Source: CAIWXH01 sp964555675
GTDB lineage: Bacteria > Chloroflexota > Chloroflexia > Chloroflexales > Chloroflexaceae
Direction of reading: 5' to 3'
Length of the DNA stretch: 14,160 nucleotides
NCBI GenBank assembly: GCA_964555675.1
Contig: CAZKTU010000177.1
Coordinates: 1 to 14,160 of the forward strand
In this document: one piece after another, positions 1 to 6,357 of the stretch
Layout of the letters: every line of letters begins with the position of its first letter
How positions within the stretch are numbered: the stretch's first letter is position 1
Program-made: the position numbers and the translations under genes
Notes under the pieces: model-generated
Told to the model about the DNA's origin: nothing
Seen by the model: the letters and a program-made list of their open reading frames with translations, nothing else
Databases searched by the model: none

Positions 1-317
1 CAGCCGCGCGCATGGTATCGAGCCCGCGCAGCATGGGAGCGCCGGATATGTTGATCGTTCTGACGGGCCAGGACTACGTCAACGTCGGTTCGGCGATACT
101 ACGTCGGAGCCGTAAACGGCCCGGCTCACTGCTACAAAAGCCACCTGCGTGGCCTCGTGAGCCCGCGCAGGCGGGCTTCGTAGCCCTGGCCCGCTGGTTT
201 ACCGGCCGGGCGAGGGTGGTTGGCAGCCTTTGGGGCAGACACATGGGTCGGCCCTTACGGGCGATCGCCAGGCTTTAACGACGGCAGGAACCCCATCTCC
301 CATGAGAGGAGCAGCCA
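1..317. other. Intergenic / leader region without a convincing gene
   Basis: No protein-coding gene is supported here. An open frame from the ATG at 12 to 278 exists, but it has no Shine-Dalgarno sequence, is rich in Arg and Gly with no recognisable domain, and lies across a long inverted repeat (109-206), so I do not call it. Other visible elements are the palindrome GGCGATCGCC at 260-269, a short hairpin GCCC-ttac-GGGC at 251-262, and the ribosome binding site of the next gene at about 304-311. The start of the region may belong to the leader of the membrane-protein gene at 318. Confidence 0.5.
109..206 (+). ncRNA. Candidate structured RNA: long rod-like hairpin
   Basis: Several short stems nest in order into one rod. 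They are 109-111 with 204-206, GTAAAC 112-117 with GTTTAC 197-202, 118-120 with 193-195, 121-124 with 186-189, GCTAC 131-135 with GTAGC 180-184, AAGCC 138-142 with GGCTT 174-178, CCTGCG 144-149 with CGCAGG 166-171, and GGC 151-153 with GCC 161-163 closing a 7-base loop. That is about 33 base pairs separated by small bulges. The pairing is seen directly. Whether it is transcribed, and whether it is a small RNA, a leader element for the gene at 318 or a mobile palindromic repeat, is unknown. It does not match RNase P, tmRNA, SRP or tRNA motifs I know. The strand is a guess from the neighbouring gene. Confidence 0.35.
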
Positions 318-722
318 ATGACCACGACTGAGCCGCAGCGCAGCAGCCTCACGCGCCGCCTGGCCTGGTTCATAGCCGGGCTGGCGATCTTCGCCGTGAT
401 CGGCGTGGCGGGCTACTTCGGCGGCAGCGCCGTCGGCGGCGCCGGCAACCTGCTCGCCGCGCTCGTGATGCTGGCCCTCACGGCGGGCCTGGCCATCTTC
501 GCGATCGTGCGCGGCAACATCATGCTGGGCAGCGGGCTCATGCTCGGCTACGCCTTCGCCACGCTCGTCTCGTCGGGCCAGTGTACCCTCTGGAGCGCCA
601 GCAACAACTACGGCTTCCTGGGCGGCTTCATCTACTACGGCTTCGCCCTGGGCGCCGGCCTGGTCTTGCTGCTGCTGGTCTTCGCGGGCGAGACGTTCAT
701 GCGTAGACGCCAGGGCGGCTGA
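318..722 (+). CDS. Small integral membrane protein, four predicted helices, function unknown
   Basis: This 134-residue protein is not a family I recognise. It has a short polar, positively charged N-terminus (residues 1-14) followed by four hydrophobic stretches at about 15-34, 45-64, 68-86 and 99-123, and ends in a basic tail (Arg-Arg-Arg near 129-131). By the positive-inside rule both ends probably face the cytoplasm. The loop before helix 4 holds one Cys and several aromatic and Asn residues (about 87-98). The ATG at 318 is preceded by an AGAGGAG ribosome binding site at about 304-310 with normal spacing, which fixes the start. It stands alone: a terminator-like hairpin follows, and the next gene has its own promoter candidate. 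The structured repeat at 109-206 lies upstream and could be in its leader. The gene call is firm, the function open. Confidence 0.75.
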   Translation: MTTTEPQRSSLTRRLAWFIAGLAIFAVIGVAGYFGGSAVGGAGNLLAALVMLALTAGLAIFAIVRGNIMLGSGLMLGYAFATLVSSGQCTLWSASNNYGFLGGFIYYGFALGAGLVLLLLVFAGETFMRRRQGG

Positions 723-747
723 GCGGGGCTGCCGATGCTGGCCCCGG

Positions 748-780
748 GGCGCAACGACGCCAGACCTTGCGCCGCTTTGT
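748..780 (+). terminator. Terminator-like hairpin after the membrane-protein gene
   Basis: GGCGCAA at 748-754 pairs perfectly with TTGCGCC at 767-773 around a 12-base loop, and a short T-containing stretch (GCTTTGT) follows. The U tract is weak, as is common in very GC-rich genomes. It lies 26 bases after the stop codon of the gene at 318-722 and before the promoter candidate of the sigma-factor gene, so a terminator role is reasonable. Confidence 0.45.
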
Positions 781-794
781 GCCCTGGCGACTTT

Positions 795-805
795 GCGTCA
801 GACGC
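795..805. promoter_or_regulatory. Dyad GCGTC-a-GACGC, possible operator
   Basis: A perfect 5-bp inverted repeat with a single central base lies about 23 bases upstream of the -10 element candidate for the sigma-factor gene. One base between the arms is too short for an RNA hairpin, so if functional it would be a dimeric-protein binding site. Chance occurrence in GC-rich DNA is quite possible. Confidence 0.2.
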
Positions 806-827
806 GGCCAAGCTGGGCATGTTTTAG

Positions 828-836
828 TGGTACACT
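828..836 (+). promoter_or_regulatory. Extended -10 promoter for the sigma-factor gene
   Basis: TGG-TACACT matches an extended -10 element (TGn directly followed by a TATAAT-like hexamer) 36 bases before the ATG at 873. No convincing -35 box lies 16-18 bases upstream. The surrounding 12 bases (827-838) recur with one mismatch at 7435-7446, again just before an operon, which strengthens the call. Confidence 0.45.
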
Positions 837-872
837 CCAAAGTGGCGCGAGCACTTGTGGAGCGGGGAACCC

Positions 873-1439
873 ATGACCGAGAATGACGAGGCGCTGGTTC
901 TTGCCTGTCGACGCGGCGATGCTGCGGCCTGGGAAGCGCTCGTGCGTCGCTACCAACGCCTGATCTACACGATCCCGCGCCGCGCCGGCTTGAGCGAGGA
1001 CCTGGTCGCCGAGGTCTTTCAAGCGAGCTTCACCCTGCTGGTCGAGCACCTCGACCGGCTCGAGCGCCCCGAGCGGGTGGGGGCCTGGCTGGTGACTACG
1101 GCCCGCCGCGAGACATGGCGCCTGGCCCGCGAGGCGCGCCTGCTCATTCCACTGGCCGGCCCTTCCGATGACGAAGACGCAGTCGGCGAGCTGCCGGACA
1201 AGCAGGCGCTGCCCGACGAGCTGGTCATTCAACTCGAGCAACAACACCTGGTGCGCACCGCCGTGTCCGCGCTCGACGAGCGCTGCCGCGATCTGCTGAC
1301 CATCCTCTTTTACCAGCCCGAGCCGCCGCCCTACAGCGAGATTGCGGCAGCTATGGGCACCACCGCGGGCAGTATTGGCCCCACACGCGCGCGCTGCCTC
1401 GAAAAGCTGCGCCGACTCCTCGCAATGAGCGGAATCTGA
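873..1439 (+). CDS. RNA polymerase sigma factor, sigma-70 / ECF type
   Basis: This 188-residue protein has sigma region 2 at about residues 5-90. It includes the conserved A-W-E-A-L-V-R-R-Y run near 18-27, the core-binding E-D-L-V-A-E-V-F-Q stretch near 42-50 and the region 2.4 A-W-L-V-T-T-A-R-R-E at 71-80. A charged linker follows, then region 4 at about 127-183 with a helix-turn-helix near 154-175. The two-domain architecture without region 3 is ECF-like. I place the start at the ATG at 873, not the in-frame TTG at 855, because a GGAG/GGGGA purine block (859-868) sits just before 873 and region 2 begins right after it. The next gene is an anti-sigma-like protein, followed by a CHAT protease, so this factor probably controls that block, possibly including its own promoter. 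Its target promoters are not identifiable from this window alone. Confidence 0.88.
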   Translation: MTENDEALVLACRRGDAAAWEALVRRYQRLIYTIPRRAGLSEDLVAEVFQASFTLLVEHLDRLERPERVGAWLVTTARRETWRLAREARLLIPLAGPSDDEDAVGELPDKQALPDELVIQLEQQHLVRTAVSALDERCRDLLTILFYQPEPPPYSEIAAAMGTTAGSIGPTRARCLEKLRRLLAMSGI

Positions 1440-1514
1440 TGTATTTCCGGCTCAATATTCCACTCTGTGGGAGCGACTACTGCGGGTCGTGTGGTGCATG
1501 TGTGGGGGAGAGGT

Positions 1515-2093
1515 ATGAGCGACACGCCTACATTTGAGCAGCTTGTCGACCTGGCCGAGGGTCGTCTGGCAGGGCGCGAGCGCGAACAGGTCGAGGCCCG
1601 GCTCGCCGCTGACCCCGATACGGCGGCCCTGGCGGCCTGGGTCGCAAAGGTGCTCGGGATCATGCGCAGCGACGAGGCGAGCGACGCGCCCGAGCATCTG
1701 GTCAATCGCGCGATCAGATTGCTGCGCCCCGCGCCAGCCCCGCCGCTGCTGCGCCGCCTGCTGGCCGGCCTGCGCTTCGACAGCGCCGCCCAACCCCTGG
1801 TCGCCGGGCTGCGCTCGGATCAAGCTGCGCCTCGCCAGTTGCTCTTCGCCGCCGATGATCGCGACCTTGACGTGCGGATCACGGGCGCGGGCGGGCTGCA
1901 CCAGCTCGCGGGCCAGGTGCTCGGCCCCGACGACGGCGGCTCGATCGAGCTGATCGGCGAAAGCCTGCTGGTGCGGGCAGAGCTCAATCAGCTCAGCGAG
2001 TTCACCCTGCCGCCTGTGGCGGCGGGCCGTTACCGGCTGCTCCTGCGCCAGGGCCAGCTCGAGATCGAGACGCACACCTTCGAGCTCGGCTGA
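1515..2093 (+). CDS. Anti-sigma-like soluble protein with C-terminal beta-sandwich domain
   Basis: The protein has 192 residues. Residues 6-50 (F-E-Q-L-V-D-L-A-E-G-R-L, then E-x-V-E-x-R-L-A-A-D-P and a helical stretch) resemble the N-terminal helices of anti-sigma / zinc-finger HC2-type domains, where the acidic segment is followed by 'x-H-L-x-x-C' variants. Here there is no cysteine at all, so no zinc-binding anti-sigma motif, and no membrane helix. A Pro/Arg-rich hinge lies at about 70-90. Residues 108-192 alternate hydrophobic and polar positions with a G-R-Y-R-L-L-L segment near 171-177, typical of a small beta-sandwich such as carboxypeptidase-regulatory-like domains. I start it at the ATG at 1515, which follows a GGGGGAGAGG ribosome binding site; an upstream in-frame start at 1467 lacks one. 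It lies between a sigma factor and a CHAT protease, so sigma control is the likely role, but this is inference. Confidence 0.65.
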   Translation: MSDTPTFEQLVDLAEGRLAGREREQVEARLAADPDTAALAAWVAKVLGIMRSDEASDAPEHLVNRAIRLLRPAPAPPLLRRLLAGLRFDSAAQPLVAGLRSDQAAPRQLLFAADDRDLDVRITGAGGLHQLAGQVLGPDDGGSIELIGESLLVRAELNQLSEFTLPPVAAGRYRLLLRQGQLEIETHTFELG

Positions 2094-2103
2094 CCCGCCG
2101 ACC

Positions 2104-4965
2104 GTGGCCCAGGTACCATCGATGCAGCACGCTGAACTGGCGGCCCTCCTGGCATCAGCCGATGAGTCGACTCAGGCCACATTGGCGGCCTCCTTTGCCG
2201 CGCAGGGCAGGCCGCTCGCCGAGGCCCTGTTGGCGCTCTATGATCAGGTCAAGGCCAGCGACCCAACTCGGGCCGCGGGTGCGGCGCGTGGGCTGGCGGC
2301 CATCGCCGAGCGGCAGGCCGACCCGCTGGTCGACGCCCTCGCGCTCTGGGCAGCCGGCAAGGCGGCCCTGCAACTCGACGGGCGCACCGAGCCGGCTCTG
2401 GCGCTCCTCGACGCGGCCGTCGCGCGCTTCGAGGCCCTCGGCGAACCGCTGCGGGCCGCCGAGGTTCAGGTCAATCGACTGCACGCTCTGGCCCTCATGG
2501 GCAGCTATGACGAGGCCGTAGCCTCGGGCCTTCTGGCGCGCACGATCTTTCTGAGCTATGGCAAGGTGGCCGCGGCCGGCCAGATCGAGCTCAATCTGGG
2601 CAATATCGCTTTCCGCCGCGATCATTATGCCGAAGCCGAGGCTCACTACCGCCAGGCCTATGCCGCCTTCACCAGCGCCGGCGATGCCCGCGACCTGGCC
2701 CGGGTCCATAACAATCTGGCCATCACCCTGACCTGGCTGCACCGCTTCCGCGAAGCCGAGCAGCTCTATGAGCAGGCCCTCGCGCTGGCCGAGGCGACCG
2801 GCCTGACCCTGACCCAGGCCGAGATCGAGTGCAATATCGGCAACCTGGCCCTGCTGCAGGGCCGCTACGACCGGGCCCTCGACTATCTCGAGCGCTCGCG
2901 CCGACGCCATATCGCCCTCGAGATGCCCCACGAGGCTGCGGCAGTCGAGCTCGAGCTGGCCGACACCTATCTCGAGCTGAACCTGGCCCCCGAGGCCGCC
3001 GCGATCTACGAGCGGCTCGCGCCGCGCTTCGCCGAGCTCGGTCTGCGCTTCGAACAGGCCTGGGCGATCGCGCACCATGGGCGCGCGGCCATGCTCCTCG
3101 GCAGCGACGAACAGGCCCGCCGGCTGCTGCTGAGGGCGCGCCGCCTTTTCAAGGTCGAGGGCAACGCGACCTGGGTCGCTCTGGTGCGCCTGGCCGAAGC
3201 CCAGCTGCGCCTGCGGGCCGGGCGCTATGTGCAGGCCGAGCGCGCGGCCGCCAGAGCCGAGGAGGCCCTGGCGGGCGGCGGCAACACCGGACAGTGGCTG
3301 CTCGCCCGCTGGCTGCGCGCCGCGGCCGCTCACGCCCTCGGGCGCGACGACGAGGCCCGCCAGGCGCTGATGCTCACCCTCGCCCAGGCCGAGACGCAAG
3401 CCCTGCCGCAGCTCGTCTGGCGCTGCTGCTCGACTCTCGGGCAGATCGCCGCCGACGCGGGCGACGGGCCAGGCGCCGAGGAATGGTTCGCCCGCGCTGT
3501 CGCCGTCATCGAGACCATGCGCGCCCCCCTGCCCGCCGACGAGTTTCGCGTCGCCTTCGTCGCCGATAAGCGCGCGCCGTACCACGGCCTGGTGCGCGTC
3601 GCCCTCGCCGATCAGGCCCGTACCGCCGAGGCGCTCGGGTATGTCGAACAAAGTCGCTCGCGGGCCCTGGCCGATCTGCTCGACGGGGCGGTGGCATCGC
3701 TCCCGCGGGCCCGCGACGCCTTCGAGCGCGAGGGCCTGACCAGGCTCGCGGAGCTGCGCGCCGAGCTCAACTGGTGCTACAACCAGATCAATCGACCGCC
3801 TGACGATAGTAGCGCGCGCAGCCCCGCAGCGGCGCTCGAGCTGCAACAGGCGATCAGCTCGCGCGAAGAAGCCCTGCTGGCCCTGACGCGGCAGCTCCAG
3901 CAACGGCGCTTCGGGCCAGAAGACGGGCCGCGCCTGGACGGAGCGTCCTTCGACCTCGAGCGCCTGCAGCGCGACCTGGGCGCTACCACGGCCCTGGTTG
4001 AATACTATAGCCTCGATGGCGAGCAGCTGGCCTTCGTCGTCACCGACGCCGGCGTCACGGTCTTTCGCGCTCTGGCGCCCGATAGCGAGGTCGAGGCCCT
4101 GGTGACGCAGCTGCGCTTTCAGATCGACGCCCTGCGGCTGGGGGGCAAACGCCTCGAGCGCCACTTGCCCCAGCTCGAGCGCCGCGCCCGCCACTACCTC
4201 GCCCGGCTCTACGATCTACTGCTCAGACCCCTGCAAGATGCCGTCGGCGAGCGCCGGCTGGTGGTGGTGCCCCACCGCGCCTTGCACTATGTGCCCTTTC
4301 AGGCCCTGTACGACGGCGAGGCCTATGTGATCGAGCGACGCGAGGTCAGTTATGCCCCCAGCGCCCTGGTGTTCGGCCAGTGCCTGGCCAGGCCCGTGCG
4401 CCCCCTGCAGCGCGCGCTGTTGCTCGGCGTGCCCGACGAGCGCGTTCCGCGGGTGCGCGACGAGGTGCGGGCGATCGCGCCGCTCTTCCCCCAGGCCGAG
4501 ACGCTGCTCGGCGAGCGCGCCACCAGCGCCGCCCTTCGCGCGAGCCTGCCCGCAACCGACGTGCTGCACCTGGCCTGTCACGGGCGCTTTCGGCCCGATA
4601 GCCCGCTCTTCTCGGCCCTACACCTGCACGACGGCTGGCTCACCGTCCGCGACGCCTATAGTCTCGACCTCGACTGCGGCCTGATCACCCTGAGCGCCTG
4701 CGAGACCGGCGTGAGCGTGATCGCGCCGGGCGACGAACTGCTCGGCCTGGCTCGCGGTTTCCTCTCGGCGGGCGCGGCCTCTTTGCTGGTGAGCCTCTGG
4801 CCGGTGGACGACGAGGCCACCGCCGAAGGCATGATCATCTTCTATAGCCACCTACTCGCCGGCGCGCGGCCGGCCGCCGCGCTGCGCACGGCCCAGCGCG
4901 CGCTCCTGGCGACCCGACCGCACCCCTTCTTCTGGTCCGCCTTCACCATGATTGGCCGCTGCTAA
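2104..4965 (+). CDS. TPR-CHAT caspase-like protease
   Basis: This large cytosolic protein of 953 residues has two parts. About 65-490 is a helical array of tetratricopeptide-type repeats; clear units lie near 160-200, 203-240, 243-280 and onward, with the L-G-N-I-A, Y-x-x-A-E and A-L-x-L-A patterns. A helical, coiled-coil-prone linker (about 500-600) leads to a CHAT domain at about 630-953. CHAT domains are caspase/separase-fold cysteine peptidases. The expected dyad is visible as His826 in A-C-H-G and Cys866 in L-S-A-C-E-T-G, followed by the conserved G-x-x-R-G-F-L-S-A-G-A and S-L-W-P-V-D-D segments, so it looks catalytically intact. The start is uncertain: GTG at 2104, 10 bases after the upstream stop, or ATG at 2122, which has AGGT 7 bases before it. 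Context with sigma and anti-sigma-like genes suggests a regulated protease; the substrate is unknown. Confidence 0.9.
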   Translation: MAQVPSMQHAELAALLASADESTQATLAASFAAQGRPLAEALLALYDQVKASDPTRAAGAARGLAAIAERQADPLVDALALWAAGKAALQLDGRTEPALALLDAAVARFEALGEPLRAAEVQVNRLHALALMGSYDEAVASGLLARTIFLSYGKVAAAGQIELNLGNIAFRRDHYAEAEAHYRQAYAAFTSAGDARDLARVHNNLAITLTWLHRFREAEQLYEQALALAEATGLTLTQAEIECNIGNLALLQGRYDRALDYLERSRRRHIALEMPHEAAAVELELADTYLELNLAPEAAAIYERLAPRFAELGLRFEQAWAIAHHGRAAMLLGSDEQARRLLLRARRLFKVEGNATWVALVRLAEAQLRLRAGRYVQAERAAARAEEALAGGGNTGQWLLARWLRAAAAHALGRDDEARQALMLTLAQAETQALPQLVWRCCSTLGQIAADAGDGPGAEEWFARAVAVIETMRAPLPADEFRVAFVADKRAPYHGLVRVALADQARTAEALGYVEQSRSRALADLLDGAVASLPRARDAFEREGLTRLAELRAELNWCYNQINRPPDDSSARSPAAALELQQAISSREEALLALTRQLQQRRFGPEDGPRLDGASFDLERLQRDLGATTALVEYYSLDGEQLAFVVTDAGVTVFRALAPDSEVEALVTQLRFQIDALRLGGKRLERHLPQLERRARHYLARLYDLLLRPLQDAVGERRLVVVPHRALHYVPFQALYDGEAYVIERREVSYAPSALVFGQCLARPVRPLQRALLLGVPDERVPRVRDEVRAIAPLFPQAETLLGERATSAALRASLPATDVLHLACHGRFRPDSPLFSALHLHDGWLTVRDAYSLDLDCGLITLSACETGVSVIAPGDELLGLARGFLSAGAASLLVSLWPVDDEATAEGMIIFYSHLLAGARPAAALRTAQRALLATRPHPFFWSAFTMIGRC

Positions 4966-4980
4966 AATTCCTGGTATTTC
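4952..4980 (+). promoter_or_regulatory. Weak promoter candidate before the subtilase
   Basis: TTGGCC (4952-4957), a 17-base spacer, and TGG-TATTTC (4972-4980) resemble a promoter at the end of the CHAT gene. The -10 hexamer matches only three consensus positions. The 87-base gap between the CHAT and subtilase genes, much larger than other gaps in this run, is the main reason to suspect one. Confidence 0.25.
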
Positions 4981-5052
4981 CCCGCCCGTAGTTCCCTCTG
5001 TAGAGCAGTCACGCCTCGCAGCAGCAGGCGCGCGTTCAGGAGGGACCCCCCC

Positions 5053-6339
5053 ATGTGTCGTCTACCCGCCCGCCTCTGGCTCCTGGTCGCCATGCTCGCC
5101 CTGGCGGCCGCCCCGATCCAGTTGGAGGCCGCTTCGAGCGATTATCTCCCCGACGAGCTACTCGTCTTCGTACACGACCCCGCCGAGCTCGGCCCTGTTG
5201 CGGCAGCCTTCGGGCTCGACCCGCAGCCGCTCGACCAGTTCGGTAGTCGCCCGATCTATCGGCTGCGCATTCGCTCTGGTGCAGAGCCCCAGCAGCTTGC
5301 AGAGACTATTGCCGCCGATCCGCGGGTGCGCATGGCCGAACCAAACTATACGGCTGAAGCCCCCGAGAGTCGCCGACGCACCTCGTGGGCGGGCGGCGAC
5401 CCCCAGGGCTACGCCGAGCAGTGGGCGCCCGCCGTTATCGGTCTACAGGCGGCCCACGAACTCACCCGCGGCGCGGGGCAGACGGTGGCCGTGCTGGACA
5501 CAGGCTTCGAACTCGCGCATCCGGCCTTGAGCGGGCGGCTACGCCCGGGCTACGACTTCGTCGACTTCGACGCCGACCCGAGCGAGACGGGCGAGCGCAC
5601 TGATGCCGGCTATGGCCACGGCACCCACGTGGCCGGGCTCGTCGCCCTCGCAGCGCCCGAAGCGACTATTCTGCCGATCCGCGTCCTCGACCCAAGCGGC
5701 GCCGGCAACCTCTGGGTGCTCGCCGAAGGCCTGGCCTATGCCGTCGACCCCGACGGCAACCCGCAGACCGCCGACGGGGCGAGTGTGATCAACCTGAGCC
5801 TGGGGACACTTCGACGTACCGCCCTGCTCGAGCAACTGCTCGCCGAAGTCACCTGCGCCACTGGCGCTGACGACGACGACGATGACGACGACGAGCAAGT
5901 CTGGCCAACCCTCTGCCGTGGCCGCGGGGCCCTCGTGGTCGCCGCTGCGGGCAACGACGGCGGCGAGACGCCACTCTATCCGGCGGCCGAGGGCGTCGCC
6001 GGCTTGCTCGCCGTGGCGGCGAGCGACCGCGCCGACAACCTGGCCGGATTCTCGAACCGCGGCGCCTGGGTCCAGCTCGCGGCGCCCGGCGAGGCCATCA
6101 CGAGCAGCGTGCCGGGCGGCGGGTACGGCGCCTGGAGCGGCACCTCAATGGCGACGCCGCTGACGGCCGGGACGGCGGCCCTGCTGCTTGCAAGCGACCC
6201 GCAGCTGAGCGCGGCCGAGGCCGCCGACCTGCTGGTCGCAAGCGCAATCCCCCTCTGTGATGGCTCGCTGGGGCGACTGGACGCCGCGGCGGCCCTGGGC
6301 CTCCCTCTGGTCACGAGCCGCTGCACCACAGGTCCGTAG
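5053..6339 (+). CDS. Secreted subtilisin-like serine protease (peptidase family S8)
   Basis: The protein has 428 residues. A basic start and hydrophobic core (about 5-25) form a signal peptide. Residues 30-105 look like an inhibitory prodomain of the fervidolysin type, ending in M-A-E-P-N-Y. The catalytic domain follows with all residues in order: Asp149 (V-L-D-T-G), His189 (G-H-G-T-H-V-A-G), oxyanion Asn301 (A-A-A-G-N) and Ser365 (G-T-S-M-A-T-P). It should therefore be an active, exported protease that matures by cleaving its prodomain. Between the central strands and Asn301 there is an unusual loop: eight consecutive Asp residues (273-280), flanked by Cys268 and Cys288, which could form a disulfide-closed, calcium-binding loop. 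A strong AGGAGGG ribosome binding site (5038-5044) fixes the start. It sits between the CHAT protease and a P-loop gene 18 bases downstream, so it is probably cotranscribed with the latter. Confidence 0.93.
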   Translation: MCRLPARLWLLVAMLALAAAPIQLEAASSDYLPDELLVFVHDPAELGPVAAAFGLDPQPLDQFGSRPIYRLRIRSGAEPQQLAETIAADPRVRMAEPNYTAEAPESRRRTSWAGGDPQGYAEQWAPAVIGLQAAHELTRGAGQTVAVLDTGFELAHPALSGRLRPGYDFVDFDADPSETGERTDAGYGHGTHVAGLVALAAPEATILPIRVLDPSGAGNLWVLAEGLAYAVDPDGNPQTADGASVINLSLGTLRRTALLEQLLAEVTCATGADDDDDDDDEQVWPTLCRGRGALVVAAAGNDGGETPLYPAAEGVAGLLAVAASDRADNLAGFSNRGAWVQLAAPGEAITSSVPGGGYGAWSGTSMATPLTAGTAALLLASDPQLSAAEAADLLVASAIPLCDGSLGRLDAAAALGLPLVTSRCTTGP

Positions 6340-6357
6340 CATACAAAGGAGCCTCCC

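Noticed and set aside
12..278. Frame of 88 codons at the start of the window
   Set aside because: No ribosome binding site, no domain, and it runs through the rod-like inverted repeat.
855..872. TTG at 855 as the start of the sigma factor
   Set aside because: The ATG at 873 has the better-placed purine block, and the six extra residues add nothing to region 2.
1467..1514. Upstream in-frame start of the anti-sigma-like protein
   Set aside because: The strong GGGGGAGAGG site at 1504-1513 points to the ATG at 1515.
2155..4194. Long open frame (679 codons) on the minus strand, opposite the CHAT gene
   Set aside because: It is the antisense shadow of a real gene with strong GC codon bias. The protein has no domain, is Gln/Gly/Arg-rich without a fold pattern, and no ribosome binding site precedes it.
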